NCBI GenBank assembly: GCA_945957185.1
Contig: CAMFKA010000052.1
Span: 1 to 11,211, forward strand
DNA: 11,211 nucleotides
Reading direction: 5' to 3'
Source: an uncultured Chlamydiaceae bacterium
GTDB lineage: Bacteria > Chlamydiota > Chlamydiia > Chlamydiales > Parachlamydiaceae
Program-made: the position numbers and the translations under genes
Part shown: positions 1 to 5,822 of the stretch, one piece after another
Layout of the letters: every line of letters starts with the position of its first letter
How positions within the stretch are numbered: the stretch's first letter is position 1
The notes under the pieces: model-generated
What the model was told of the DNA's origin: nothing
The model's database searches: none
The model's input: the letters and a program-made list of their open reading frames with translations, nothing else

Positions 1-565
1 GGATGGAGCCGTCGTAAGGATTTCCAAAAATCACCGCCCAAGGGACGGTTGTTTTTGTTCCCAAAATCTCTTGGTTCACAAAATTTCCCAATCGGATGAA
101 GACAGCAACGATTGCAGTGGGAACGCAGACCATATCGAGCATGACCATGAACGTCAGTTGGGGGTATTGCTTTTTGATGGAGCGGCAGTAAAGGAAGAGT
201 GCGATCATGACGCCGATGGTTCCGCCATGGCTCGCGAGGCCGCCCTTCCAAACCATAAACGCGGATAAGGGGTGTTGAAGTGTGTAGTCGAGATCGTAGA
301 ACAGGACGTGACCGAGACGCGCGCCGACGATAGTTCCAACGATGGTGTAGAGGATCAGTTTATCAGTAAGACGTTGTGCGGCATCGGGATCGTTGAGTTT
401 ACGTTTGAAAAGTGCCACCATTTGGAAGTAACCGAGGAGGAATCCGCTGATGAACAGAACGCCGTACCACATGACCGGGTGGTCGAGGTAGGGGATCCGG
501 AAGATTTCCCTGTCGGGGTTCCAGACAAGCCAAGCGAGGAGGAGGGACGAGACAGTTAAGTTCAT
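1..565 (-). CDS. lgt: Prolipoprotein diacylglyceryl transferase (Lgt), 3'-truncated by window edge
   Basis: My translation of the minus strand from the ATG at 563-565 gives 188 codons with no stop before the window edge, so the C-terminal part lies outside. Lgt is an inner-membrane enzyme that transfers diacylglycerol from phosphatidylglycerol to the lipobox cysteine of prolipoproteins, the first step of lipoprotein maturation. Visible family motifs are GARLGHVLFYD (residues 80-90), GGLASHGG (107-114, with the conserved His-Gly-Gly) and RLGNFVNQEI (157-166, with the Arg and Asn of the Lgt signature). Hydrophobic segments lie at about 30-50, 69-88, 113-126 and 138-157. The start is supported by a GAGGTG ribosome-binding site at 571-576. 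The gene starts only 20 bases beyond the tRNA-Pro terminator, leaving almost no room for its own promoter. Family identity is very secure; the missing C-terminus cannot be judged. Confidence 0.95.
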   Translation of the reverse strand, partial: MNLTVSSLLLAWLVWNPDREIFRIPYLDHPVMWYGVLFISGFLLGYFQMVALFKRKLNDPDAAQRLTDKLILYTIVGTIVGARLGHVLFYDLDYTLQHPLSAFMVWKGGLASHGGTIGVMIALFLYCRSIKKQYPQLTFMVMLDMVCVPTAIVAVFIRLGNFVNQEILGTKTTVPWAVIFGNPYDGSI

Positions 566-584
566 GGCAACACCTCATAAAATG

Positions 585-614
585 AAAAAACCCTTACCTC
601 GTGTGAGGTAAGGG
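585..614 (-). terminator. Intrinsic terminator of the tRNA-Pro gene
   Basis: A perfect 10-bp inverted repeat (CCCTTACCTC at 591-600, GAGGTAAGGG at 605-614) with a four-base loop is followed on the minus strand by six T residues (plus-strand A run 585-590). There is no T run on the plus-strand side, so it acts on minus-strand transcription coming from the tRNA gene. It lies just upstream of the lgt ribosome-binding site, so it could also limit read-through into lgt. Confidence 0.9.
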
Positions 615-623
615 TACTGTCAA

Positions 624-698
624 TCGGAGCAGAGGGATTTGAACCCCCGACCTACTGCTCCCAAAGCAGCCGCGCTAGCCAAGCTGCGCTATGCTCCG
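624..698 (-). tRNA. tRNA-Pro (anticodon UGG)
   Basis: The minus strand folds into a complete 75-base cloverleaf. The acceptor stem is CGGAGCA/TGCTCCG with discriminator A. The D stem is GCGC/GCGC. The anticodon stem is GCTGC/GCAGT (its last pair, G with T, is a wobble) around loop TTTGGGA, giving anticodon TGG. A five-base variable loop precedes the T arm GGGGG-TTCAAAT-CCCTC. The CCA end is not encoded (the next minus-strand bases are TTG), so it must be added post-transcriptionally. A promoter-like sequence lies upstream and an intrinsic terminator follows 9 bases downstream, so it looks like a single-gene transcription unit. Confidence 0.97.
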
Positions 699-715
699 AT
701 ATTCAGGAAAGACAC

Positions 716-745
716 ACTATAATCGAATAACGAAAAAAAGCACAA
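716..745 (-). promoter_or_regulatory. Candidate promoter of tRNA-Pro
   Basis: On the minus strand a TATAGT -10 element (716-721) has TTGTGC 18 bases upstream (740-745). Transcription would start about ten bases before the mature tRNA 5' end at 698, typical for a bacterial tRNA gene. The -35 element is only a half match, so this is a moderate call made by position and sequence. Confidence 0.5.
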
Positions 746-774
746 CAAAAAAGATGTCGATCTATTAATTTTTT

Positions 775-804
775 TTGCAGATAGGTTGCAGACAGGTTTA
801 AAAT
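775..804 (+). promoter_or_regulatory. Candidate promoter of the mdh-gltA operon
   Basis: TTGCAG at 775-780, an 18-base spacer and TAAAAT at 799-804 (five of six matches to the -10 consensus) would start transcription near 811, about 30 bases before the mdh ATG. A T run lies just upstream of the -35 element. Weaker pairings overlap it (for example TACGAT at 809-814), so the exact start is uncertain. Confidence 0.45.
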
Positions 805-839
805 TTGGTACGATCCGATTGAGACAGGAGGAAACAGAG

Positions 840-1838
840 ATGTCAAAGTCACCCATTCGTGTTGCAGTGACCGGAGGAGCCGGCCAAATCGCTTATAGTC
901 TACTCTTCAGAATTGCTGCGGGAGAGCTATTTGGTCGAGATCAACCCCTAGAGCTACGTATTTTGGAGATTCCGGAAGCGGTGCAGGTTTTAGAAGGCGT
1001 GAAGATGGAGTTAGATGACTGCGCTTTCCCTCTGTTGAAAGAGATTCGAGTCGGCAGTGACCCTCTAGAGCTCTTCAAAGACGTTCAGTATGCGATATTG
1101 GTGGGTGCAAAGCCAAGGGGTCCCGGCATGGAGAGGGCGGAGCTGCTCAACGAAAATGCTAAAATTTTTGTCGCTCAGGGCGCTGCGTTGAACAAAGTAG
1201 CCGACCGCAACGTAAAAGTATTTGTCGTGGGGAATCCGTGCAACACCAACTGCTTAATTGCTCTCAGCAATGCCCCTGACCTCCCTAAAGAGAATTTTTA
1301 CGCCATGACGCGGTTGGATGAAAATCGTGCGATCGCTCAGTTGGCTCAAAGGGCGAAAGTTTCCGTCCAGGATGTCACCTGCATGACCATTTGGGGTAAT
1401 CACTCGGCGACTCAGGTGCCTGATTTTCTGAATGCGAAAATTAGCGGAAAATCTGTTTTGGATGTGATCAAAGATAAGGCGTGGTTGGAAGGAGATTTCA
1501 TTTCCACCATTCAGAAACGGGGAGCAGCCATCATTGCTGCCAGAGGAAAATCGTCGGCTGCGTCAGCAGCGAATGCTGTCATCGATAGCATCCGCGACTT
1601 GATTTTCCCCACTCCGGCAGGCAACTGGTTTTCGGTGGCAAAAATTAGCGATGGCAATCCCTACGGCATTCAGGAAGGGCTGATCTTTTCGTTCCCTTGC
1701 AGACTGGGCGCTAATGGAAAATGTGAGATTGTTCCGAATTTAACTTTGGACACCTTTCTCAAAGGGAAAATCGCCGCGACGGAAAAGGAATTATTGGAAG
1801 AAAAGGAACTTGCGCTGGGATCAGGCGCTAAAAAATAG
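840..1838 (+). CDS. mdh: Malate dehydrogenase
   Basis: NAD-dependent malate dehydrogenase (332 aa, a normal full length) interconverts malate and oxaloacetate in the TCA cycle in the cytoplasm. The Rossmann nucleotide loop is TGGAGQIAY (residues 11-19). The mobile-loop substrate arginines are in KPRGPGMER (91-99). The catalytic pair is Asp160 in TRLDENRA and His188 in WGNHSATQ. The sequence belongs to the cytosolic/NADP-type MDH branch that chlamydiae carry. I chose the ATG at 840 over an in-frame TTG at 786 because a perfect AGGAGG (826-831) sits 8 bases before it and because the extra 18 residues would overlap the likely promoter. The gene is first in an operon with citrate synthase, which begins 14 bases after its stop and consumes its product oxaloacetate. 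Confidence 0.97.
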   Translation: MSKSPIRVAVTGGAGQIAYSLLFRIAAGELFGRDQPLELRILEIPEAVQVLEGVKMELDDCAFPLLKEIRVGSDPLELFKDVQYAILVGAKPRGPGMERAELLNENAKIFVAQGAALNKVADRNVKVFVVGNPCNTNCLIALSNAPDLPKENFYAMTRLDENRAIAQLAQRAKVSVQDVTCMTIWGNHSATQVPDFLNAKISGKSVLDVIKDKAWLEGDFISTIQKRGAAIIAARGKSSAASAANAVIDSIRDLIFPTPAGNWFSVAKISDGNPYGIQEGLIFSFPCRLGANGKCEIVPNLTLDTFLKGKIAATEKELLEEKELALGSGAKK

Positions 1839-1852
1839 GGAGCAATCTGGTT

Positions 1853-3016
1853 ATGAGCGAAGTTATTTTTGAAATCACTGAAGATCTATTGGAATCGGGC
1901 TTAAGGGGCTTCCCTGTGGGGTATTGCACCTCTTCTGATGTGGATCCTATCAAGGGACTTTCGTATGTTGGAATCCCTATAGCAGACTTAGCGGAGAAAG
2001 ATCCTGTTGAAGTGATCTATCTGTTATACTATGGGAAGCAAGGCTCCTCGGCGGAAGTGAAAACTTTCGCGGATGATTTATCCAAACGCGCAAAATGCCA
2101 AGCTTCCACGATCGAGCATATCCGTAAGCTTCCTCGCAAGGGGCATCCGATGGCTCTGTTTTCCGCTGCAATTCTGATTGCGGGGATGCTTGAGGGAACC
2201 GGTAATTACAGAGAAGACTGCCTGAATTTGATCGCTAAGATTCCTGAAATCTCCGCAACGGTCATCAACCACCATGCGGGATGGGCTCCGGGAAAACCGT
2301 CGAACCCTTCTGTAGGGTACATCGAAAACTTTACGCAGATGTTAAATGTTCCCGGTGGCAATGAGAAAGAATTGAACGAAGCGTTTCGCCTGTTTAACGT
2401 TCTTCATTACGACCACGGTGGAGGCAACCTGTCCACTTTTGTCGGAAAGGCTGTGGCGTCCGGTTTGGAAGATATGTATGGATCGATCTCCGCTTCGATG
2501 TGTGCGTTGGCAGGTCCGAGACACGGCCGCGCGAACCAGGACTGCCTGGAATTCGTCCAAAAGGTTTTGAAAGAGGTGGGAGCAAACGCCACTGCTGCTG
2601 ATGTGGAGAAATTGATCCGCAACAAATTGGCTAATAACGAACTTGTATTCGGCTTCGGTCATGCAGTTTTACGCGTGGAAGATGCTCGAGCAACAGTTAT
2701 CTACAAGCATGTGCAAAAGAAATTCCCCGATCACCCTTTAGTGAAAATTACGAAGCTATTACGCTCCGAAGGGCCAAAGGTGTTGGCGGAAAATCCCAAA
2801 ATTTCAGATCCCTATCCGAATGTCGATGCCATTTCAGGGACTCTGTTATCCGCTGCGGGATTTGAATATCCCCAATACTTCACCGTCCTTTTCGGAATGT
2901 CACGAGTGGTGGGAATCGCCATTCAAATCGTTTACGAAAGATGCGAAGCACGTGATGGGAAAGGACTTCCTCTTGTGCGCCCCGACTACATTTATAAAGA
3001 GCGAAACACCAAATGA
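1853..3016 (+). CDS. gltA: Citrate synthase, type I (mitochondrial-like)
   Basis: Citrate synthase condenses oxaloacetate with acetyl-CoA to citrate. At 387 aa it matches the normal core length without an N-terminal extension. The catalytic triad is intact: His224 in GPRHGRAN (221-228), His270 in FGFGHAVLR (266-274) and Asp325 in NVDAISG. Substrate arginines are in place at 274, 351 (FGMSR) and 376 (LVRPDYIY). The wording of these motifs, DHGGGN (187-192) and GHAVLR rather than GHRVYK, resembles type I enzymes such as mitochondrial citrate synthase more than the E. coli NADH-sensitive hexamer; that comparison is from memory. A modest GGAG precedes the ATG by about 12 bases. It follows mdh closely, and its TGA overlaps the next gene's ATG, so the three are probably co-transcribed. 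Presence of this enzyme argues against a Chlamydiaceae host and for an environmental chlamydia. Confidence 0.95.
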   Translation: MSEVIFEITEDLLESGLRGFPVGYCTSSDVDPIKGLSYVGIPIADLAEKDPVEVIYLLYYGKQGSSAEVKTFADDLSKRAKCQASTIEHIRKLPRKGHPMALFSAAILIAGMLEGTGNYREDCLNLIAKIPEISATVINHHAGWAPGKPSNPSVGYIENFTQMLNVPGGNEKELNEAFRLFNVLHYDHGGGNLSTFVGKAVASGLEDMYGSISASMCALAGPRHGRANQDCLEFVQKVLKEVGANATAADVEKLIRNKLANNELVFGFGHAVLRVEDARATVIYKHVQKKFPDHPLVKITKLLRSEGPKVLAENPKISDPYPNVDAISGTLLSAAGFEYPQYFTVLFGMSRVVGIAIQIVYERCEARDGKGLPLVRPDYIYKERNTK

Positions 3017-3852
3017 TACAATTGAGCGACCTGCAACTTGCCTTCAACCGCGCGCTTCTGCACGCGGTTGATTTGAAAAAATGTTTCTACACTTTCCTTG
3101 TTTTAGCCTTGTGCGGACTGCCGGTGGTTTTCTTTCGGGGAATCGGCATTTTTGCTACCGGTTGGTTTGCGATGAGCTTGACGTTTTTTCCGATATTTTT
3201 ATCGGCAGGGGCGCTTCTTGCTTTGGGAATTTTGTTGATTCGTGTGTATCACAACGAAATCAAAAAGAGAGATTTCAGTTATCGCGATCTGTTTATCCAT
3301 TCGTGGGAGCTTTTGGTAGGCGCATCCTACGTTGCTATTCCGCTCATTGTAGCTTACTTGCTGTTGTGGGTGCTGCTGGGTATTTTTGTTCTTTTGGGGC
3401 ACATTCCCGGAATCGGAGAATTCTTCTCCGTCGTTCTGGCCTTCGCTCCCTTTTTACTGAATTTAGGAGCGCTGCTGCTGTGTGTTGCAAGCTTCGGCAT
3501 TTTATTTTATGTCGCTCCCATCATCGCTTTTAAGGGCTTGGATCATGTGAAAGTGGCTCAGGCTTTTGTAAAAAAGATGGTTGAAGACCCTTTTTCCAAT
3601 ATCCTTTTTGCTGTAGTTGGATTGCTTCCTATGCTACTTGTGTTGGGACTTCTTGTCGGCGCAGCGCTGTTGACCGGCGCTGTTTGCCCCGACTGCCCTT
3701 CGACGGTGGGGGTGATCTTGCAATGGTTTATGACGATGCTCCCTTTTACTGCGTTATTAAGTCCCGCAGTGGTGTTTTTCTTCAATTTCGCTGCTGAAGC
3801 CCACGTCTTTGTGGTTAAAGAGAGAAGCGGTTCCGTAGAAGAGACCGAATAG
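3013..3852 (+). CDS. Polytopic membrane protein of unknown function
   Basis: I do not recognise the family. The 279-aa product is strongly hydrophobic with about six membrane spans (roughly residues 25-45, 54-76, 100-128, 136-172, 196-222 and 232-262). A basic loop at 83-91 (KIKKRD-like, NEIKKRDFSYRD) and an amphipathic stretch at 174-192 lie between spans, and the charged C-terminus ends in VEETE. Two cysteines in CPDCP (225-229) sit between the last two spans. The ATG overlaps the citrate synthase stop by four bases (ATGA) and has no strong ribosome-binding site of its own, which suggests translational coupling to gltA. Its last 96 bases overlap the convergent gene on the minus strand. No catalytic motif is visible; a transport or membrane-organising role would be speculation. 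Confidence 0.85.
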   Translation: MIQLSDLQLAFNRALLHAVDLKKCFYTFLVLALCGLPVVFFRGIGIFATGWFAMSLTFFPIFLSAGALLALGILLIRVYHNEIKKRDFSYRDLFIHSWELLVGASYVAIPLIVAYLLLWVLLGIFVLLGHIPGIGEFFSVVLAFAPFLLNLGALLLCVASFGILFYVAPIIAFKGLDHVKVAQAFVKKMVEDPFSNILFAVVGLLPMLLVLGLLVGAALLTGAVCPDCPSTVGVILQWFMTMLPFTALLSPAVVFFFNFAAEAHVFVVKERSGSVEETE

Positions 3853-4290
3853 TACGGCAGTGAAGAAAAGATCCCCGAAAAGTTGATGCGTGTAGAAAGG
3901 GATTGCCGCGGTGTAGCATAACGCCAAACCTGCTGCAGTTTGTGGGTATATGCCATCCCATAACCAAACGCCAAAATTGACGACGATAAAGAAAAGTAGA
4001 GAAGATGCCGGCGCTGTGAAATAAATAGGGAGTCGGAGTCGGCCTAACAGCACAGTAAGTGCTAAGCTGGCGTACACAAAAACCATTTGTGAGTGCAGTC
4101 CTAATGCTAAATCAGACAAAAACATCGCTGCAAATACTACCATAAGTGCCAGACGGCGGCTTCCAAAAACGGAAATAGAAAAAAGAGCGATCGCATTGAT
4201 AGCCGTAAAATTTGGGGGATGAGGAACGAAGCGAGTGAGGACGGCAAGAAAAATGAGCCCCAAAGCGATAAATAAACGGCCGAAAGACAT
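3757..4290 (-). CDS. DUF6580-type integral membrane protein (putative transport protein)
   Basis: The 177-aa product is a small polytopic membrane protein with about six hydrophobic segments. The N-terminal pattern LTRFVPHPPNFTAINAIALF (residues 18-37), the Ser-Asp pair at 59-60 and the segment around NFGVWLWDGIYP (105-116) through FGDLFF (138-143) are what I recall for the DUF6580 family. That family is annotated as putative transport proteins resembling ECF S-components; the substrate is unknown. The start is well supported: AGGAGT about 8 bases upstream and a good promoter behind it. The last 30 or so residues are polar (HKDVGFSSEIEEKHH) and are encoded inside the overlap with the convergent membrane-protein gene. 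They may therefore be a lineage-specific extension. Confidence is high that this is a gene, moderate for the family name. Confidence 0.85.
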   Translation of the reverse strand: MSFGRLFIALGLIFLAVLTRFVPHPPNFTAINAIALFSISVFGSRRLALMVVFAAMFLSDLALGLHSQMVFVYASLALTVLLGRLRLPIYFTAPASSLLFFIVVNFGVWLWDGIYPQTAAGLALCYTAAIPFYTHQLFGDLFFTAVLFGLFYGTASLFNHKDVGFSSEIEEKHHCGT

Positions 4291-4316
4291 AAAAGTAACT
4301 CCTGGATTAAGATGTG

Positions 4317-4345
4317 ATTATCGTTTATTTTTCCGTTTCTTGCAA
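4317..4345 (-). promoter_or_regulatory. Promoter of the DUF6580-type gene
   Basis: On the minus strand TTGCAA (4340-4345), a 17-base spacer and GATAAT (4317-4322, five of six to consensus) lie upstream of the 4290 start, with a leader of about 20 bases that contains the AGGAGT ribosome-binding site. Spacing is ideal for a housekeeping sigma factor. Confidence 0.6.
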
Positions 4346-4450
4346 TAACAAGAGCATGTCGGCATCAGGTTGATGGCGATATTGTCAAAGCAGAAGGGAA
4401 TGAAGAGTTCTAAATAATTCCGGGTCAAAGAATTGAAAAATCTTGATTTA

Positions 4451-4487
4451 GAAGAAGAAAATTACCGAGCCGGAAACGGCTCGGTAA
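4451..4487 (-). terminator. Intrinsic terminator of the 154-aa gene
   Basis: A perfect 11-bp stem (TTACCGAGCCG at 4462-4472, CGGCTCGGTAA at 4477-4487) with a four-base loop is followed on the minus strand by TTTTCTTCTTC. It lies 18 bases past the stop of the minus-strand gene at 4506-4970, as expected for its terminator. No T run exists on the plus side. Confidence 0.85.
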
Positions 4488-4505
4488 AAGAACAAATGTT
4501 GCAAA

Positions 4506-4970
4506 TTATGGTGTTGGCATAAGGATCGCAACGGCAACAGCTGCTGCTGTGAATGCGACGCCTGCCATAGCCCAGCCTTTCGCCCATTTGTTGTGGGTTT
4601 TAACAGATGGGTTTTGTGATGCGGACAATAATCTTGCCTCTTTTGCGTGCTTTATGTCATCTTCTTTTGCTGGTTTAGTATTGACGACTGGTCCATTTTT
4701 CGTATTGTTTATCACAGTAATAGCTTCGCCTAGCTTTGGTACATGCGCAAGGTAGCTGTTACTGTTTACTTTGTTTTGGAGAGCTTTAGCAAAGCAGAAG
4801 GCTGCTGTAACGCCAAGCGCTGAAACGATTGCTGTTTTTGGAGTGGCGTTTGTTGCGAGAAAGCGAACAATGCCGTACTGTGATGTTTGTGCTACTGCGA
4901 TTTGGCTTTGAATCCATGCGCCTGCTTGCGCGGCATAACTCATAACTTGTGATTGAATGTTATTTAACAT
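4506..4970 (-). CDS. Small two-helix membrane protein with Pro-Thr-Pro tail (paralogue A)
   Basis: I do not recognise this 154-aa protein. It has a polar, Gln/Ala-rich N-terminus (1-40), a hydrophobic segment after TPKTAIVSALG (about 45-62) and a long polar, Lys/Asn-rich middle (65-131). It ends in an alanine/valine helix (132-151), the chain stopping at VAILMPTP. The C-terminal helix and the first helix region match the 106-aa protein at 5341-5661 (PKTAIVSALG versus PKKTLATIVG; TAAAVA in both tails). The last 40 or so bases of the two genes are nearly identical as DNA. A more distant copy is at 5854-6180. The gene has its own consensus -10 promoter, an AAAGGA ribosome-binding site and a terminator. 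No signal peptide cleavage site or lipobox is visible. Two hydrophobic segments in a small chlamydial protein recall inclusion-membrane proteins, but they are far apart here, so that link is only a hypothesis. Confidence 0.8.
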   Translation of the reverse strand: MLNNIQSQVMSYAAQAGAWIQSQIAVAQTSQYGIVRFLATNATPKTAIVSALGVTAAFCFAKALQNKVNSNSYLAHVPKLGEAITVINNTKNGPVVNTKPAKEDDIKHAKEARLLSASQNPSVKTHNKWAKGWAMAGVAFTAAAVAVAILMPTP

Positions 4971-5014
4971 GATTATCCTTTTTTTTGATTAGGTTTGTTG
5001 TTGTTAAATAGTGT

Positions 5015-5043
5015 ATTATAAAATTAATGGTAATTAAATGCAA
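5015..5043 (-). promoter_or_regulatory. Promoter of paralogue A
   Basis: On the minus strand a perfect TATAAT (5015-5020) has TTGCAT (5038-5043) 17 bases upstream. The roughly 40-base AT-rich leader runs to an AAAGGA ribosome-binding site and the ATG at 4970. The context TTTATAATAC is also found at the promoter of the neighbouring paralogue. Confidence 0.65.
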
Positions 5044-5150
5044 GAAATATAATGTTGTTGTCAGTAAAAGTGTTTCCAAATGCCCCAAAAAACGAAATAG
5101 GGGAATGGGAGAATGGTCGATTAAAAATAAGAATCACCGTAGATGAATAA

Positions 5151-5287
5151 ATTTGGAGTGCGCGCGACTTGTCGCCGCTTTCCTTTGCATCGACTTGTCG
5201 ATGCATTTTCACATTGTACGTAAACGGCTTAAAGTGCGCGACAAGTCGCGCGAAATGAAAGCGGAGACGAGTCTCCGCACTCCAAAT
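5151..5287. repeat. 137-bp nested palindromic element (MITE- or REP-like)
   Basis: The element is bounded by 12-bp perfect inverted repeats, ATTTGGAGTGCG (5151-5162) and CGCACTCCAAAT (5276-5287). Inside are four perfect small hairpins with two-base loops, at 5164-5175, 5186-5205, 5236-5251 and 5261-5278, arranged symmetrically about position 5219. Three share the core CGACTTGTCG or its complement. The left linker CGCTTTCCTTT (5176-5186) matches the complement of the right linker (5253-5263) at 10 of 11 bases. It is therefore a large imperfect inverted repeat whose hairpins differ between arms yet each stays self-complementary. It lies in the gap between two paralogous small genes and encodes nothing itself. 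Roles as a non-autonomous mobile element, an RNA-folding or transcription-stop signal, or a protein-binding array are all possible. Confidence 0.85.
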
Positions 5288-5340
5288 CTCCGTAGGCTGC
5301 CATTCAGGAGTTAAGCTGCGCATGCGGCGACAGATTTTCG

Positions 5341-5661
5341 TTATGGAATTGGCAAAAGGATCACAATGGCAACAGCTGCTGCTGTTAATGCTGCACCGGC
5401 AGCAGCCCATCCAAGAGCACGTTTTATGCAAGTTTTAGCGTGTTCTGGGTGAGATTCGCCCATTTTGTTGTAATCAACATAATTGTCATAAGCTTTCATA
5501 AAGCAAGCTATAGCTAAAGCACCAACAATGGTTGCAAGTGTTTTTTTTGGCCCACGAAGCAAGATAGAAACACACCCAAGCGCTGTTAAAGCACCTGTTT
5601 TTGCTGCTACTTCAAAGGCTACTTTGGGAATGTAAGATTCCGCGTGAATACGATGTAACAT
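5341..5661 (-). CDS. Small two-helix membrane protein with Pro-Ile-Pro tail (paralogue B)
   Basis: This is a 106-aa protein of unknown function. After a short polar start, residues 13-35 are mildly hydrophobic. A second hydrophobic stretch (41-56, TLATIVGALAIACF) follows the PKK at 38-40, then a polar, charged linker (57-82) with a HPEH motif, then a C-terminal alanine-rich helix (83-103) ending VILLPIP. Relative to the 154-aa paralogue it lacks most of the polar middle region, so the two differ mainly by the linker between shared hydrophobic blocks. AAGGAT precedes the ATG by about 6 bases and a TATAAT promoter lies upstream. It is divergent from the third family member. There is no conventional terminator; the nested palindromic element lies about 50 bases past the stop and may serve that role. 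Confidence 0.78.
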   Translation of the reverse strand: MLHRIHAESYIPKVAFEVAAKTGALTALGCVSILLRGPKKTLATIVGALAIACFMKAYDNYVDYNKMGESHPEHAKTCIKRALGWAAAGAALTAAAVAIVILLPIP

Positions 5662-5702
5662 GATTTATCCTTATTGTTACGTTTATTTTCATCAAATCAC
5701 GT

Positions 5703-5731
5703 ATTATAAATATTGCTTTAATTAAATTCAA
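5703..5731 (-). promoter_or_regulatory. Promoter of paralogue B
   Basis: On the minus strand a perfect TATAAT (5703-5708) with TTGAAT (5726-5731) 17 bases upstream drives the gene starting at 5661. The sequence around the -10 (TTTATAATAC) is the same as at the promoter of the 154-aa paralogue, which points to shared ancestry of the regulatory region or to common control. Confidence 0.65.
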
Positions 5732-5747
5732 TGTTTATTTCGCATTT

Positions 5748-5780
5748 TGATTTCAGCAACTCATTTGCATACTGAAATCA
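5748..5780. promoter_or_regulatory. Dyad between two divergent promoters, candidate operator
   Basis: TGATTTCAG (5748-5756) and CTGAAATCA (5772-5780) form a perfect 9-bp inverted repeat with a 15-base spacer. Its centre (5764) is within three bases of the midpoint between the -35 elements of the divergent promoters for the genes at 5661 (minus) and 5854 (plus). No T run follows on either strand, so it is not an intrinsic terminator. A regulator-binding site serving both genes is the simplest reading, not demonstrated. Confidence 0.4.
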
Positions 5781-5790
5781 CACTATTTGA

Positions 5791-5819
5791 TTTACTTTAA
5801 TTTTATTTTGATGTATTAT
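5791..5819 (+). promoter_or_regulatory. Promoter of paralogue C
   Basis: TTTACT (5791-5796), a 17-base spacer and TATTAT (5814-5819) match the housekeeping consensus at four and five of six positions. Transcription would begin near 5826, inside the palindrome at 5823-5840. Confidence 0.55.
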
Positions 5820-5822
5820 TGT

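Noticed and set aside
71..559. Two plus-strand frames opposite lgt
   Set aside because: They are antisense shadows of the lgt coding region, which shows all family motifs on the minus strand.
618..623. Perfect TTGACA on the minus strand just after the tRNA, as a -35 box for lgt
   Set aside because: The sequence 16-18 bases downstream lies in the terminator stem and has no -10 resemblance; the nearest AT-rich box is about 35 bases away.
786..839. Upstream TTG start for malate dehydrogenase
   Set aside because: No ribosome-binding site precedes it, whereas AGGAGG sits at the right distance from the ATG at 840, which also gives the normal family N-terminus.
3081..3533. 150-codon plus-strand frame inside the six-helix membrane-protein gene
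   Set aside because: It is a frame shadow: the other frame has the coupled start and a consistent hydrophobic periodicity over its whole length.
5164..5278. CRISPR-like or tandem repeat reading of the repeated CGACTTGTCG cores
   Set aside because: The units are hairpins of differing stems in inverted, not direct, order, with no uniform repeats or spacers and no cas genes nearby.
5024..5431. A 135-codon open frame on the minus strand across the palindromic element
   Set aside because: It runs through the inverted repeats and overlaps the 3' end of the 106-aa gene, its product is unlike a normal protein (Cys/Ser clusters at the start), and it has no ribosome-binding site. The openness comes from the GC-rich repeats.
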